Assembly (NCBI GenBank): GCA_964612145.1
Contig: CAZTBP010000003.1
Coordinates: 62,001 to 126,000 of the forward strand
Direction: 5' to 3'
DNA: 64,000 bases
Source of the DNA: JAGNLV01 sp964612145
Lineage (GTDB): Bacteria; Zixibacteria; MSB-5A5; GN15; FEB-12
In this document: piece after piece, positions 8,039 through 16,519 of the stretch
Position numbering within the stretch: position 1 is the stretch's first letter
Layout: every line of letters begins with the position of its first letter
Notes under the pieces: model-generated
Databases searched by the model: none
What the model was told of the DNA's origin: nothing
What the model saw: only the letters and a program-made list of their open reading frames with translations
Translations under genes and position numbers: made by a program

Positions 8039-9510
8039 GACGTAGCGATAAAAAGTCGCGACAGAAGATGACGGTACGGGGGAACAGTGTGAAGAAGGCG
8101 GCGGGAAAAAAGTCGGCCAAGCAAAAGCGGGAATCAACATCGGCTGGGGCGCCGACCACACCTGCCGAAGCGGTGAGCAGCAACGTGCTGAATAACGGGG
8201 CTGCTACGGAGGTCGAAGAGGATGCTGCCGAGAAGATCACCCGCTTAACCGAAACGAACCGTCAGCTCAAGCGCAAGATTTTCGATCTTTACACGATTTT
8301 TGAGATATCCCGGAATGTCAGTTCGGTGCTGAACTATCAGACGCTGCTTGATTCGTTTATCCTGACGTCGGTGGCGCAGGTGAGTGCGTCCAAGGGAGCG
8401 ATCTTTCTTAAGGCGGACGGTCAGCCGGATAGGTTTACGATGGCGAAGAGCAAGGGGTCAGGCGAGTTTCCATCGGGGGATGCGTATTTCGAGGCCGACT
8501 CGAAGCTGGCCGAGTTCCTTTCGAAATTGAATCGGCCGGTGGTGACGACGGAGGTTGTTGACGGGTTGGCCTCGGATGACGAAGTGCGGATTTTGAAGCT
8601 TTTTGATCCGGGGCTGGTGGTGCCGTTGATTTACCAGAATCGGCTGACGGGGATGGTGCTTATCGGGGATAAGATGGGGGCGAAAGATTTCCGGCTGGAT
8701 GATATCGAGTTCCTGTCGATTTTGGGCAATCAAATCTCGGTGGCGATTGAGAACGCGCGGTTGTTCGAGGCGGAGAAAGTGGCGACGCAGGAACTCCGGG
8801 CGGCGCAGCAGCAGCTGGTGCATACCGAGCGGGTGGCGGCCCTGGGGGAGATGTCGGCGCGGGTGGCGCATGAGATTAACAATCCGCTGGGGATTATTAA
8901 GAATTACCTGCTTTTGGTAAAACGGTCGGCCGGGGGGAATGTGCAGGCCGGGAACTACCTGGATATCGTAGGGCAGGAGATTGACCGGATTGCGCGGATC
9001 GTGCGGGAACTGCTTGATTTTCATCGTCCGGAGAAGGCGGAATTGTCCCCGATCAATGTTGTCAAGGTTGTCGAGGATGTGCTGGTGCTGATGGACCGTC
9101 AGTTTGACAAGTTGGGTATAGAGCTGGTGCGGCGTTTTTCGCGCAACCTGCCGCTGGTTCAGGGTTCGCCGGAGAATATCAAGCAGGTGGTGCTGAATGT
9201 CATCATTAATGCCTGTGACGCGATGACTGAGGGGGGGCGGCTGACCGTTGAGCTGGCAAATGATGACGGGAATGTCGCGATGAGATTCAGTGACACCGGG
9301 GAGGGGATCGAGCCGGATGTTATACCGCGCATCTTCGAGCCGTTTTTTACGACTAAGCCGGAGGGAAAAGGAACCGGGCTGGGACTGGCGGTCTGTTATG
9401 GGATAATAAAACGGCACAATGGGACGATAACGTATAAAAATACCGACGAGGGCGGCTGCTTTGAAATCACCTTACCTGCTGGAATCGAACGAGACAATAA
9501 TGAAGAGTAA
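8035..9510 (+). CDS. Cytoplasmic GAF-domain sensor histidine kinase
   Basis: A 491-residue soluble kinase. The first 65 or so residues are rich in Lys, Ser and Ala and low in complexity. A short coiled coil (about 65-90) leads to a GAF domain (about 95-245, ending in LGNQISVAIENARLFEAEK). A second coiled coil carries the HisKA domain, with phosphoacceptor His279 in RVAHEINNPLGI. The HATPase_c domain shows the N-box NVIINACDAM, DTGEGIEPD and GKGTGLGLAVCYG. There are no membrane segments. It overlaps folC upstream and the next kinase gene downstream, so all are likely co-transcribed. The regulator it phosphorylates is probably among the next two genes. The ligand of the GAF domain cannot be read from sequence. 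Confidence 0.88.
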   Translation: MRRSDKKSRQKMTVRGNSVKKAAGKKSAKQKRESTSAGAPTTPAEAVSSNVLNNGAATEVEEDAAEKITRLTETNRQLKRKIFDLYTIFEISRNVSSVLNYQTLLDSFILTSVAQVSASKGAIFLKADGQPDRFTMAKSKGSGEFPSGDAYFEADSKLAEFLSKLNRPVVTTEVVDGLASDDEVRILKLFDPGLVVPLIYQNRLTGMVLIGDKMGAKDFRLDDIEFLSILGNQISVAIENARLFEAEKVATQELRAAQQQLVHTERVAALGEMSARVAHEINNPLGIIKNYLLLVKRSAGGNVQAGNYLDIVGQEIDRIARIVRELLDFHRPEKAELSPINVVKVVEDVLVLMDRQFDKLGIELVRRFSRNLPLVQGSPENIKQVVLNVIINACDAMTEGGRLTVELANDDGNVAMRFSDTGEGIEPDVIPRIFEPFFTTKPEGKGTGLGLAVCYGIIKRHNGTITYKNTDEGGCFEITLPAGIERDNNEE

Positions 9511-11641
9511 GGGCGAACGGATAATCATCATTGATGATGAGGAACGGATGTGTGACTCGTTGACGGCGCTGTTGACCGGCGACGGTTACGAGGTCGAGGC
9601 ATTCCAGAGTTCGCCGGAGGCAGCTGAGGCGATCAACCGGAAAAAGGTAGACCTGGTGATTTCGGATATCAAAATGCCTGAGATGGACGGGATCGAGCTG
9701 CTGCGGCGGGTCAAAGAGATCGACTCTGATATTCCGGTGATATTGATGACCGGTTACGGTTCGCTGGATACGGCGATTGAGGCGGTGGCCAGCGGGGCGT
9801 ATGACTATCTGCTGAAGCCGGTGGAGTTCTCGTATCTGGAGCTGGCGGTGAATCGGGCGTTGGAGAAACGTCGGTCGGACATCGCGCGGCTGCGGCTGCT
9901 GGAGGAGTTGAAGCTCTCCAATATGATTCTCAAGCGTCGGATGGATGATCTCAATGCGTTGTACGAGGCGGGGAAATCGATTGGGTCGACGGCAAATTTG
10001 AATGATTTGCTGCGGCAGATTGTAGTGTTGGCGTCGACCGTGACCGAGGCGCAGGTGGGGTCGATCATGCTGTTGGATGAGGCCGGTGAGTATTTGACGA
10101 TTGAGGCTGCGATCGGGCTGGACAAAGAGATCATCGCCAAGACACGGCTGCCGATCGGGGAATCGATTGCCGGTACGGTTGCTCGGGATGGGGCGCCTTT
10201 GATAGTGACTGATGTTGAGGCGGATTCGCGATTCAAGCGGATAAACAAGGAGCGTTATGGAGCGGCCTCGCTTTTGTGCTGTCCGTTGATTATCAAAAAT
10301 CGGGTGATCGGCGTCATTAATATGGCGAATAAGGCGGACGGTGAGTCGTTCACGGAGAATGATCTTCGGTTGCTGACAACATTTGCCTCGCAGGCCGCAG
10401 TGGCTGTGGATGACGCTAACCAGTTTGAGAAGAACCGTCGTCGGCTGGTGGAATTCGAGATCCTGCATGAGATCAATCGGGAGTTGACGAGTATCGAGAC
10501 GATGAATGAGTTTCGGGCGATGCTGGTGGAGAAGCTCAATCGGTTGTTTCCGATAGATTATTCGCTCTGGATGAACTGGGATGCGCCGACGAAGATGCTG
10601 ACGGCGCAGGGCATATCGGGGTCGGCGGATATACCGCAGACCGAAAGCGGCGGCGTGGATCTTCGGAAGGTAAAGCGCGAGGAGATTACGTTTGGGCCAC
10701 TTGAGCTGGAAGAGTTTGACCGAGAGAACATTCCGGCGTTGTCGGAGTTGATTGCGAATGAGGTGAAGGGACGGGAGGCGTTTCCACAGCCGGAAATGGC
10801 CGTGATGGCGATACCGATCGAGCGGAAGGGGCAGTTGGCGCATATTTTCTATATCGGGGCGCGGGGTGCGAAGCGGTATTCGATGGATGATATCTCGCTG
10901 GCGCGGCTGGTGGTTTCGCAGGCGGCGTTGTTGTTTGAGCGGGAGCAGTCGCTGCTGAATGCGACGCGGCTGCTGACGATGGGGAATATGATCAGTGAGA
11001 TTTCCCATGATTTGCGCCGGCCGTTAACGTCGATCAAGGGCAGCCTGCAGGTGTTGGCAATGAAGCACAAGGAGATTGCCAAAGATTCCGAGTTGTTGAA
11101 AACGGCGGAAGAGGAAGTACACCGGATGAACGAGCTGGTGCGGGAGCTGGTGGATTTCTCCAATCCGAATAAATACCAGACGGAGAAGGTTGATCTGCGC
11201 AAGGTGATTTCACGGGCAGCGGACCTTATCGGGCCGGATCTGCGGAAGAAGAAGGTAGAGTTTTCCTCGGAGTTCGACGATGCCGATTGGGAGCTAATCG
11301 TCAATAAGAACCAGATATTGGAGACGGTCCTGAATTTGTTCATGAATTCGATGGATGCGATGGGCGAGGGCGGGGCGTTGAAAGTTCACGGGATGGTCGA
11401 GAAGCCGGAACATCGGAAGGATGAATATCTTGCGGTGAAAGTTATCGATACGGGCTGCGGGATCAAGAAAGAGGACATGTCGCGGATTTTCGATCGGTAC
11501 TATACGAGTAAGGAAACGGGAACAGGGCTTGGGCTAGCTGTGGTAGAGCGGATAATTTCGGCGCACAACGGAACGTTCCATGTTGAATCGGAGGCGGGGA
11601 AGGGGACGACGTTCACGCTCTATTTTCCGTATCAGCATTAG
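9500..11641 (+). CDS. Receiver-GAF-GAF-histidine kinase
   Basis: A 713-residue signalling protein with an N-terminal receiver (acidic pair Asp12/Asp13, phosphoacceptor Asp56 in ISDIKMPEMDG, Thr84, Lys106), a coiled coil, a clear GAF domain (about 165-310), a second more diverged GAF-like region (about 315-480), and a kinase core with His503 in EISHDLRRPLTS and G-boxes DTGCGIKKED and GTGLGLAVVERI. The open frame extends to 9461, but ATG 9500 begins right at the receiver. It overlaps the previous kinase gene by 11 bases. Receiver-first kinases usually work in phosphorelays; the kinase upstream and the NtrC-type protein downstream are the natural partners. Confidence 0.88.
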   Translation: MKSKGERIIIIDDEERMCDSLTALLTGDGYEVEAFQSSPEAAEAINRKKVDLVISDIKMPEMDGIELLRRVKEIDSDIPVILMTGYGSLDTAIEAVASGAYDYLLKPVEFSYLELAVNRALEKRRSDIARLRLLEELKLSNMILKRRMDDLNALYEAGKSIGSTANLNDLLRQIVVLASTVTEAQVGSIMLLDEAGEYLTIEAAIGLDKEIIAKTRLPIGESIAGTVARDGAPLIVTDVEADSRFKRINKERYGAASLLCCPLIIKNRVIGVINMANKADGESFTENDLRLLTTFASQAAVAVDDANQFEKNRRRLVEFEILHEINRELTSIETMNEFRAMLVEKLNRLFPIDYSLWMNWDAPTKMLTAQGISGSADIPQTESGGVDLRKVKREEITFGPLELEEFDRENIPALSELIANEVKGREAFPQPEMAVMAIPIERKGQLAHIFYIGARGAKRYSMDDISLARLVVSQAALLFEREQSLLNATRLLTMGNMISEISHDLRRPLTSIKGSLQVLAMKHKEIAKDSELLKTAEEEVHRMNELVRELVDFSNPNKYQTEKVDLRKVISRAADLIGPDLRKKKVEFSSEFDDADWELIVNKNQILETVLNLFMNSMDAMGEGGALKVHGMVEKPEHRKDEYLAVKVIDTGCGIKKEDMSRIFDRYYTSKETGTGLGLAVVERIISAHNGTFHVESEAGKGTTFTLYFPYQH

Positions 11642-11747
11642 TTTGCGCGGTGCATGAGTTTGCCCAAAAGGCGCAAAAATGTTGTCGCGTTACCTTGATT
11701 TCTTTTGCAAGTTGCCGATACTTGGTGCATAGGATAGGAATAATAGT

Positions 11748-13169
11748 ATGGCTAAACAGAAAACGAAAATCCTTGTAATAGATGACGATCCGAAAGTCGC
11801 CTGGCTGTTGTCGGAGGGTCTGGGGTCGAAATTTGAGTTTGTCTCGGCGCGTGACGGCAGTGAAGGGCTGCAGATGGTTTCAACCGAGAAACCGGATTTG
11901 ATTCTGCTGGATATCAAGATGCCCGGGATGACCGGTATCGAGGTGCTGGAGAAGCTCAACAAGCTGGAGACGCGGCCGGATGTGATTATGGTGTCCGGTC
12001 ACGGCGACACTGAATATGTGGTGGATTCGATCAAGCTGGGGGCGGCGGAATTTGTGAACAAGCCGTTTGATGTCCAGGAGATCGAAATCCATATCAACGG
12101 TGTGCTGGAGCGTCGCAATCTCAAGCGGGAGGTCAATGAGCTCAAGACGGAGCTTCAGTCTCAAAGTGCGTATGCGGGGTTCATTGGTGATTCCGACGCG
12201 ATGGTGAAGGTGAAGGAGATTATTGAGCAGGTGGCTGATTCGGAGCTTACGGTGCTGATTCGGGGCGAGTCGGGCACCGGCAAGGAGATTGCGGCCCGGT
12301 CGCTGCACCAGTTGTCTTCGCGCAAGGATCGTCCGTTTATCAAGGTGAACTGTGCTGCCATTCCGCGGGACCTGTTGGAGGCGGAGCTGTTCGGGTATGA
12401 GAAGGGGGCGTTTACGGGGGCGCATAAGACCAAGCAGGGGCGTTTTGAGATTGCGCACAAAGGGACGATTTTTCTTGACGAAATCGGTGATATGCCGATG
12501 GAGCTTCAGTCGAAGCTGCTTCAGGTGTTGGAGCAGCAGGAATTTGTTCGGGTCGGCGGGATTACGTCAATTCATGTTGATGTGCGGATAGTTTGTGCGA
12601 CGAATCGGAATCTCGAGGAAGCGATTCATGAAAAGACCTTCCGTGACGATTTATTCTATCGTTTGAATGAGATTACGCTGTTTTTGCCGCCGTTGCGGGA
12701 GCGGCCGAGCGATACGCCGCTTCTGGTTGATCATTTTCTGGAAAAGTATAATAAGTTGTATTCGAAGCAATTTGAGAGTTTGTCGTCGGAGACAATCGAC
12801 AAGCTGATTCATTTTGCCTGGCCGGGTAATGTTCGCCAGTTGGAGAATATGATCAAGCAGGTAGTGGTGCGGGGCGACGAGTCGATCATTCTGGATCTGA
12901 TAAATTCGGCGTCGGCGACCGCGAAGCGGCTGACAACTTCATCGGGGGGCGGCTCCTCATCGGCGGCCCATGAGCCGGAGGAAGTTCTTGATACGTATTC
13001 GCTTAAGGAGCGAGTAGGGCGCAGGGTGGCACAGGAAGAGAAGCGGTTGATTTCGGAAGTGTTGAACAAGACGAACTGGAATCGCCGTAAGGCTGCCGAG
13101 ATGCTCGAGATCAGTTACCGTTCGCTGCTATACAAGATCAAGGACTATAATCTCAACGCTGCGAAGTAG
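11748..13169 (+). CDS. Sigma-54-dependent response regulator, NtrC family
   Basis: A 473-residue activator with three domains: a receiver (acidic Asp12-14, phosphoacceptor Asp55 in LLDIKMPGMTG), an AAA+ domain with Walker A GESGTGKE, the sigma-54 contact loop GAFTGA and an arginine-finger region, and a C-terminal Fis-type helix-turn-helix (NRRKAAEMLEISYRSLLYKIK). It should open promoters bound by RNA polymerase with sigma-54. It lies 106 bases after the kinase gene and probably has a promoter of its own there (TTGATT-N16-GATACT near 11697-11724 is possible). The 296 bases after it (13170-13465) show no gene and no sigma-54 type -24/-12 element that I can find. Confidence 0.94.
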   Translation: MAKQKTKILVIDDDPKVAWLLSEGLGSKFEFVSARDGSEGLQMVSTEKPDLILLDIKMPGMTGIEVLEKLNKLETRPDVIMVSGHGDTEYVVDSIKLGAAEFVNKPFDVQEIEIHINGVLERRNLKREVNELKTELQSQSAYAGFIGDSDAMVKVKEIIEQVADSELTVLIRGESGTGKEIAARSLHQLSSRKDRPFIKVNCAAIPRDLLEAELFGYEKGAFTGAHKTKQGRFEIAHKGTIFLDEIGDMPMELQSKLLQVLEQQEFVRVGGITSIHVDVRIVCATNRNLEEAIHEKTFRDDLFYRLNEITLFLPPLRERPSDTPLLVDHFLEKYNKLYSKQFESLSSETIDKLIHFAWPGNVRQLENMIKQVVVRGDESIILDLINSASATAKRLTTSSGGGSSSAAHEPEEVLDTYSLKERVGRRVAQEEKRLISEVLNKTNWNRRKAAEMLEISYRSLLYKIKDYNLNAAK

Positions 13170-13465
13170 ATTCTCCCTGTTTCAGGGGTGTTTTCACTGC
13201 AAAGCAAGACTGATAATGTGCAGATAGCTGCATAGATGGTGGGTTGTATTCGCAGGTTTTGGCGGATTGTTTGTGAGCGGGTGTCTGCTTTAACAGGCTG
13301 ATTCATAGTGTTTTATGATTTCGCGCGCTTTTTATCAGGCGTTTGCTTCGGAAATGTTTTCCGGATATGGGGTGTGGTTTCGTTGATGGAACGAATATTG
13401 CTGTAGTATTCTTGGACAATCACAACGCAACGCTGGTGCAACAGACAGGATAAAAAGTCCATCTC

Positions 13466-13885
13466 ATGGAAGATTACAATTTCTTTTCGCAGGTTGATCT
13501 TGAGTTAAAGCGAGCCGAGCGCTACAGTGTATTTGTGTCACTGGTGGTGCTTGATTTTTCGTTTTTGCAGGAGTATTCAGGACCGGATACGGCGGCTATT
13601 ATGAGTCGGTTGTTTGCCTCGGCTCGTCGGAATGTTCGTGAGGTTGATATTCTGTCGATGACCGACGAGTCGAAGATTGTGTTGTTGATGCCGGAAACGC
13701 CCCGCCAGGGAGCCGAGATAGCCGGGCGGCGCATTCGCGAGTTGCTTCGGGATCGGCTGTCGGCTGAGAGTGGAGAGTTGGCTGACCACGTGATTCCGAT
13801 GGAAATGGCATCGTATCCGGATGCTGCGGGAGCGCGTACTATCAGGGATTTCCTTCGGGAGTACTCTGAGAGTCATCGAAATTGA
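13466..13885 (+). CDS. Degenerate GGDEF-like domain protein
   Basis: A 139-residue protein that looks like a single GGDEF fold without its active site. The pattern FSQVDLELKRAERYSVFVSLVVLDF matches the N-terminal helix and strand that carry the substrate site in diguanylate cyclases, and SARRNVREVDILSMTDESKIVLLMPETPRQGAEIAGRRI matches the R-x-x-D-x-hairpin region. The position of GG(D/E)EF reads MTDES, so cyclase activity is not expected. It may be a dimerising or c-di-GMP-independent signalling module. It stands alone, follows the NtrC-type regulator, and ends at a strong terminator. Start ATG 13466 has only a weak purine-rich stretch (AGGATAAAAAG) upstream. Confidence 0.6.
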   Translation: MEDYNFFSQVDLELKRAERYSVFVSLVVLDFSFLQEYSGPDTAAIMSRLFASARRNVREVDILSMTDESKIVLLMPETPRQGAEIAGRRIRELLRDRLSAESGELADHVIPMEMASYPDAAGARTIRDFLREYSESHRN

Positions 13886-13916
13886 CCCCCCTGCCTTTTT
13901 GCATAATACCTCCCAT

Positions 13917-13963
13917 GAAGATCGCCCACTCCCCTCGGGCGATCTTCTCTTTTTGTTTTTTGG
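13917..13963 (+). terminator. Rho-independent terminator
   Basis: GAAGATCGCCC (13917-13927) pairs with GGGCGATCTTC (13937-13947) across a nine-base loop, an 11-base-pair stem followed by TCTTTTTGTTTTTT. It closes the transcript of the GGDEF-like gene. Confidence 0.93.
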
Positions 13964-14107
13964 GGGCACGTTGGCAGCGGATAAATAAGGCTGAAAATGA
14001 CTTGTATGTCGTTGGGGCGCAACAGGTTTTAGTTGCGTGCGGGTGAGGTTGGGGTATTTTTAGAATATATCCGCATCAACGTCAACCTTACTTTTGGGGA
14101 GATTCCC

Positions 14108-14359
14108 ATAAAGAAGCTGTTCCCTCTTGTGTTGTCAGTTGTGGCTTTGCTGTTGCTGTTTGGCTGCAGTGAGACACCGCCGACCAAGTCCAGTCTCGAC
14201 TATGCGTCGTATGAGCTGGTCGAACGTCCTGAGTTCGTGGAAACGCGACCGCCTGAGGTAGTGGCCGAGTACATTTTGACTCAGTCTGATGTTCCGAGTA
14301 ATGTGCTTTACAAGGGGGGGCCGGCGGAGGCGAGTACGGAGTGGATGAGGGGAGAATAG
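14108..14359 (+). CDS. Small lipoprotein, apparent ATA start
   Basis: The 83-residue product opens with a textbook lipoprotein signal: two lysines, a hydrophobic stretch and the lipobox LLFGC with Cys20 as the lipidated residue. The rest (about 63 residues, rich in Glu, Pro and Ser) is unrecognised and probably faces the periplasm. The codon at the natural start is ATA (14108), six bases after a clean GGGGAG ribosome binding site (14096-14101). The only orthodox start in the frame is TTG at 14033, which would add 25 non-signal-like residues and has a poor site. The 3' end overlaps the convergent TPR gene by 52 bases. The lipoprotein call is good; the start codon is inference. Confidence 0.62.
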   Translation: MKKLFPLVLSVVALLLLFGCSETPPTKSSLDYASYELVERPEFVETRPPEVVAEYILTQSDVPSNVLYKGGPAEASTEWMRGE

Positions 14360-16206
14360 GCTATTTTCCATCGGCCGGCTTCTTTTTGCAGAGTCTCGTA
14401 CATCATGTAGTAATGCCATTCTCTGCGTTCTTTCATTGACACAATCATGGAGAGCATGAGTTCGTTGTCGCCGGTACAGACGATTTCAACGATTCGTTCG
14501 AATCTGATTTCGGTCGGGCCGAGGGGGCTGCAGAACAGGAGTTCCATAATCCATTGAAAGAAATCTCCGGCAGGAGCGGTGCGCATATCCGGTGAGTCTT
14601 CCCAGGTATTTAGATTGACTACACGGAAGGCACGTTTCTGCGGAATTTCACCGTTGACTATTCGCGGGGCGAATTCTTCAAACGTGCGGAGGCCTTCAGC
14701 GGAAAGCAATTCCGCCAGTTCATAGTAGTTCTGGTTGCGATGGGCGGCGATGGTGTCTTTCATCAGGGCGATCAGCTCGGTGGTGTCCGGGGAGCAGTCA
14801 CCGAGTGTCATCAGATTTGTCAGGACGGTTTCGAGGATGTCGGTGAACTCGCGACGCAGTTCCGGTAAGAGGTCCAGTTGGTTTTTGAGGTCGGCAAAGG
14901 TGACTTTTTTGTAGTCGGCCAGGGCTTTGGCGGTATCGCCCCGGCAATGGTAGAGCCAGCCTCTGCTGTCGTAGGCATCGAGCATATCGGGATTGAGGCT
15001 GAGGGCGTGATTGAGGTCGGCTATCGCGGTGTCGATATCGTTGTTGATTTCATGGAGGAAGGCCCGTGCAATGTACGATTTGGCCCTGTGAGGATTTAGG
15101 CTGATGGCGCTGTCGATGTCATGCCGGGCCAGGTCAAAGTCTCCGAGGCCGATCCGGACGACGCATCGATAGTGATAATTGACGGCTCGGCGGGGGTGAC
15201 GGCGGATTTCGTCGTCGAGAATCTCCTGAGCTTTGCCGTAGTGACCAAACGTGATGTAGAGGACGGCATCGCGGGTCTTGCCACCGACATCGTTAAGGTC
15301 CTCGATCAATTTGAAGTTATGGAGAATAGTCCGGGCGCCAAACCAGGAGAAGGTGGTGGCCGCTTCCTTCTTTTTTGCTACATGTTTGAGGTCATCGCGG
15401 GCCCGCTTTAAATCGCCGGCTTCAACTGCTTCGAGGCTGCGGGCGTAGTAGGCCTTGAGAAAGTCGTCATCGAGTTCGATAGCGGAGTCGAGGGCGGCGA
15501 TGGCGTCGTGGTGGCGGTCAATGGCGGCGTACAGCAGGCCGAGGGTATAGTAGCCTAAAGGCGCGAGTTCTTCAAAGCGTTGAACCACTTTCAACTGATT
15601 GACGGCGAGATCGTGTTCCTCCATGTTCCACAGGAGGACAGCTCGGTTGATCATAGCCTGGCCGTAGTCGGGCCGGAGTTCGAGGGCGTGGTCGAAGTCG
15701 GCCAGGGCGAGGTTGTGGTTGCCGAGGCGGAAATGGATAATGCCTCGGCTGACGAGGACGTGTGGCTGATCCGGGGAGACCGTGAGCGCTTCAGTAAAGA
15801 GCGCTCGGGCTTGATGAAGATCGTCGGTCGTGGCAGCAGCGGCGCCGGCGATGAACATGGCGTTGGGGTTGTCCGGGTGTCGAGCGAGCAGGGACGAAGC
15901 ATATTTGGGAGCCATGCCGGGGATGCCGAACCAGGGTTCGTAGGCAGTCATCAGAAAAACCGGTGCTTCTTTGTGGTCGAGGGCCAGCATTGCCTGTTCG
16001 GCGAGGAAGCGTCGCACGGGGTCCAGCAGTTGTCCATCGCGATACATGAGCTTGAGAACTTCTTCCCAGTTGCCTTCGAGGACGGCGTTTTCAGTATAAA
16101 CGTCGATGGTGGTGGCGGTGGCCGGGAGCAAAGTTATGCCGAGTCCGGCAATCAGCAAGTACAGGCTTACCAGTCGAATAGAGTGGAGTGGCGATCTGGT
16201 CCGCAT
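14308..16206 (-). CDS. Secreted TPR-repeat protein
   Basis: A 632-residue protein with a signal peptide (RTRSPLHSIRLVSLYLLIAGLGITLLPATATT), so it is exported to the periplasm or outer membrane. At least seven tetratricopeptide repeats are visible between about residues 90 and 430 (for example the helices around ISRGIIHFRLGNHNLALADF and SYIARAFLHEINNDIDTAIA), built for protein-protein contacts. The last 180 residues carry no repeat I recognise. The frame is open 63 bases further upstream, but ATG at 16206 is preceded by GGGAG at good spacing and begins the signal peptide. No partner is evident nearby. Confidence 0.82.
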   Translation of the reverse strand: MRTRSPLHSIRLVSLYLLIAGLGITLLPATATTIDVYTENAVLEGNWEEVLKLMYRDGQLLDPVRRFLAEQAMLALDHKEAPVFLMTAYEPWFGIPGMAPKYASSLLARHPDNPNAMFIAGAAAATTDDLHQARALFTEALTVSPDQPHVLVSRGIIHFRLGNHNLALADFDHALELRPDYGQAMINRAVLLWNMEEHDLAVNQLKVVQRFEELAPLGYYTLGLLYAAIDRHHDAIAALDSAIELDDDFLKAYYARSLEAVEAGDLKRARDDLKHVAKKKEAATTFSWFGARTILHNFKLIEDLNDVGGKTRDAVLYITFGHYGKAQEILDDEIRRHPRRAVNYHYRCVVRIGLGDFDLARHDIDSAISLNPHRAKSYIARAFLHEINNDIDTAIADLNHALSLNPDMLDAYDSRGWLYHCRGDTAKALADYKKVTFADLKNQLDLLPELRREFTDILETVLTNLMTLGDCSPDTTELIALMKDTIAAHRNQNYYELAELLSAEGLRTFEEFAPRIVNGEIPQKRAFRVVNLNTWEDSPDMRTAPAGDFFQWIMELLFCSPLGPTEIRFERIVEIVCTGDNELMLSMIVSMKERREWHYYMMYETLQKEAGRWKIAYSPLIHSVLASAGPPL

Positions 16207-16370
16207 GCGATTTCTCCCACGGGATTGGATGTCGCTCGGTTGTTCTGTCTCGGTGGTATTATAGTACATTCGGGAGATTTTTCAAAGGAAAGGGGAGAGA
16301 CTGCTTCGTCGGCCCGCCTCGCAGTTCTTTTAGTCTTTGTTAGATGTCGAAGGTGATTGTGGGTGAGAGC

Positions 16371-16398
16371 CCCACGCACCTGAGGGTGCGTGGGCTAC
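16371..16398. repeat. REP-like hairpin repeat, copy 1
   Basis: CCCACGCACC and GGTGCGTGGG form a 10-base-pair stem around TGAG, followed by CTAC. A second copy starts 68 bases further on in the same orientation. Confidence 0.85.
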
Positions 16399-16438
16399 GT
16401 CCGGCCGCAGGGGTGTTGATCCAGTCTGGAAGAGCCAA

Positions 16439-16466
16439 CCCACGCACCTAAGGGTGCGTGGGCTAC
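16439..16466. repeat. REP-like hairpin repeat, copy 2
   Basis: Same as copy 1 except that the loop reads TAAG. GAGCC precedes both copies and CTAC follows both, so the unit is longer than the stem. It may also end valS transcription, though there is no T-tract. Confidence 0.85.
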
Positions 16467-16519
16467 TGGCGGAACTACAAGAGGGCTTCGCCCTTGTCAA
16501 GGCTACTTTTCGCGGGGGA

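Larger units (their letters stand above)
16207..16519. other. Intergenic region with hairpin repeats
   Basis: No gene. It carries two copies of a palindromic repeat, described separately, downstream of valS, and presumably the promoter of the TPR gene near 16210-16270 (no clear boxes seen). Confidence 0.8.

Noticed and set aside
11642..11747. Possible sigma-54 promoter before the NtrC-type gene
   Set aside because: No TGGCAC and TTGC pair at the required 10-11 base spacing; the TGGTGCAT found there does not fit.
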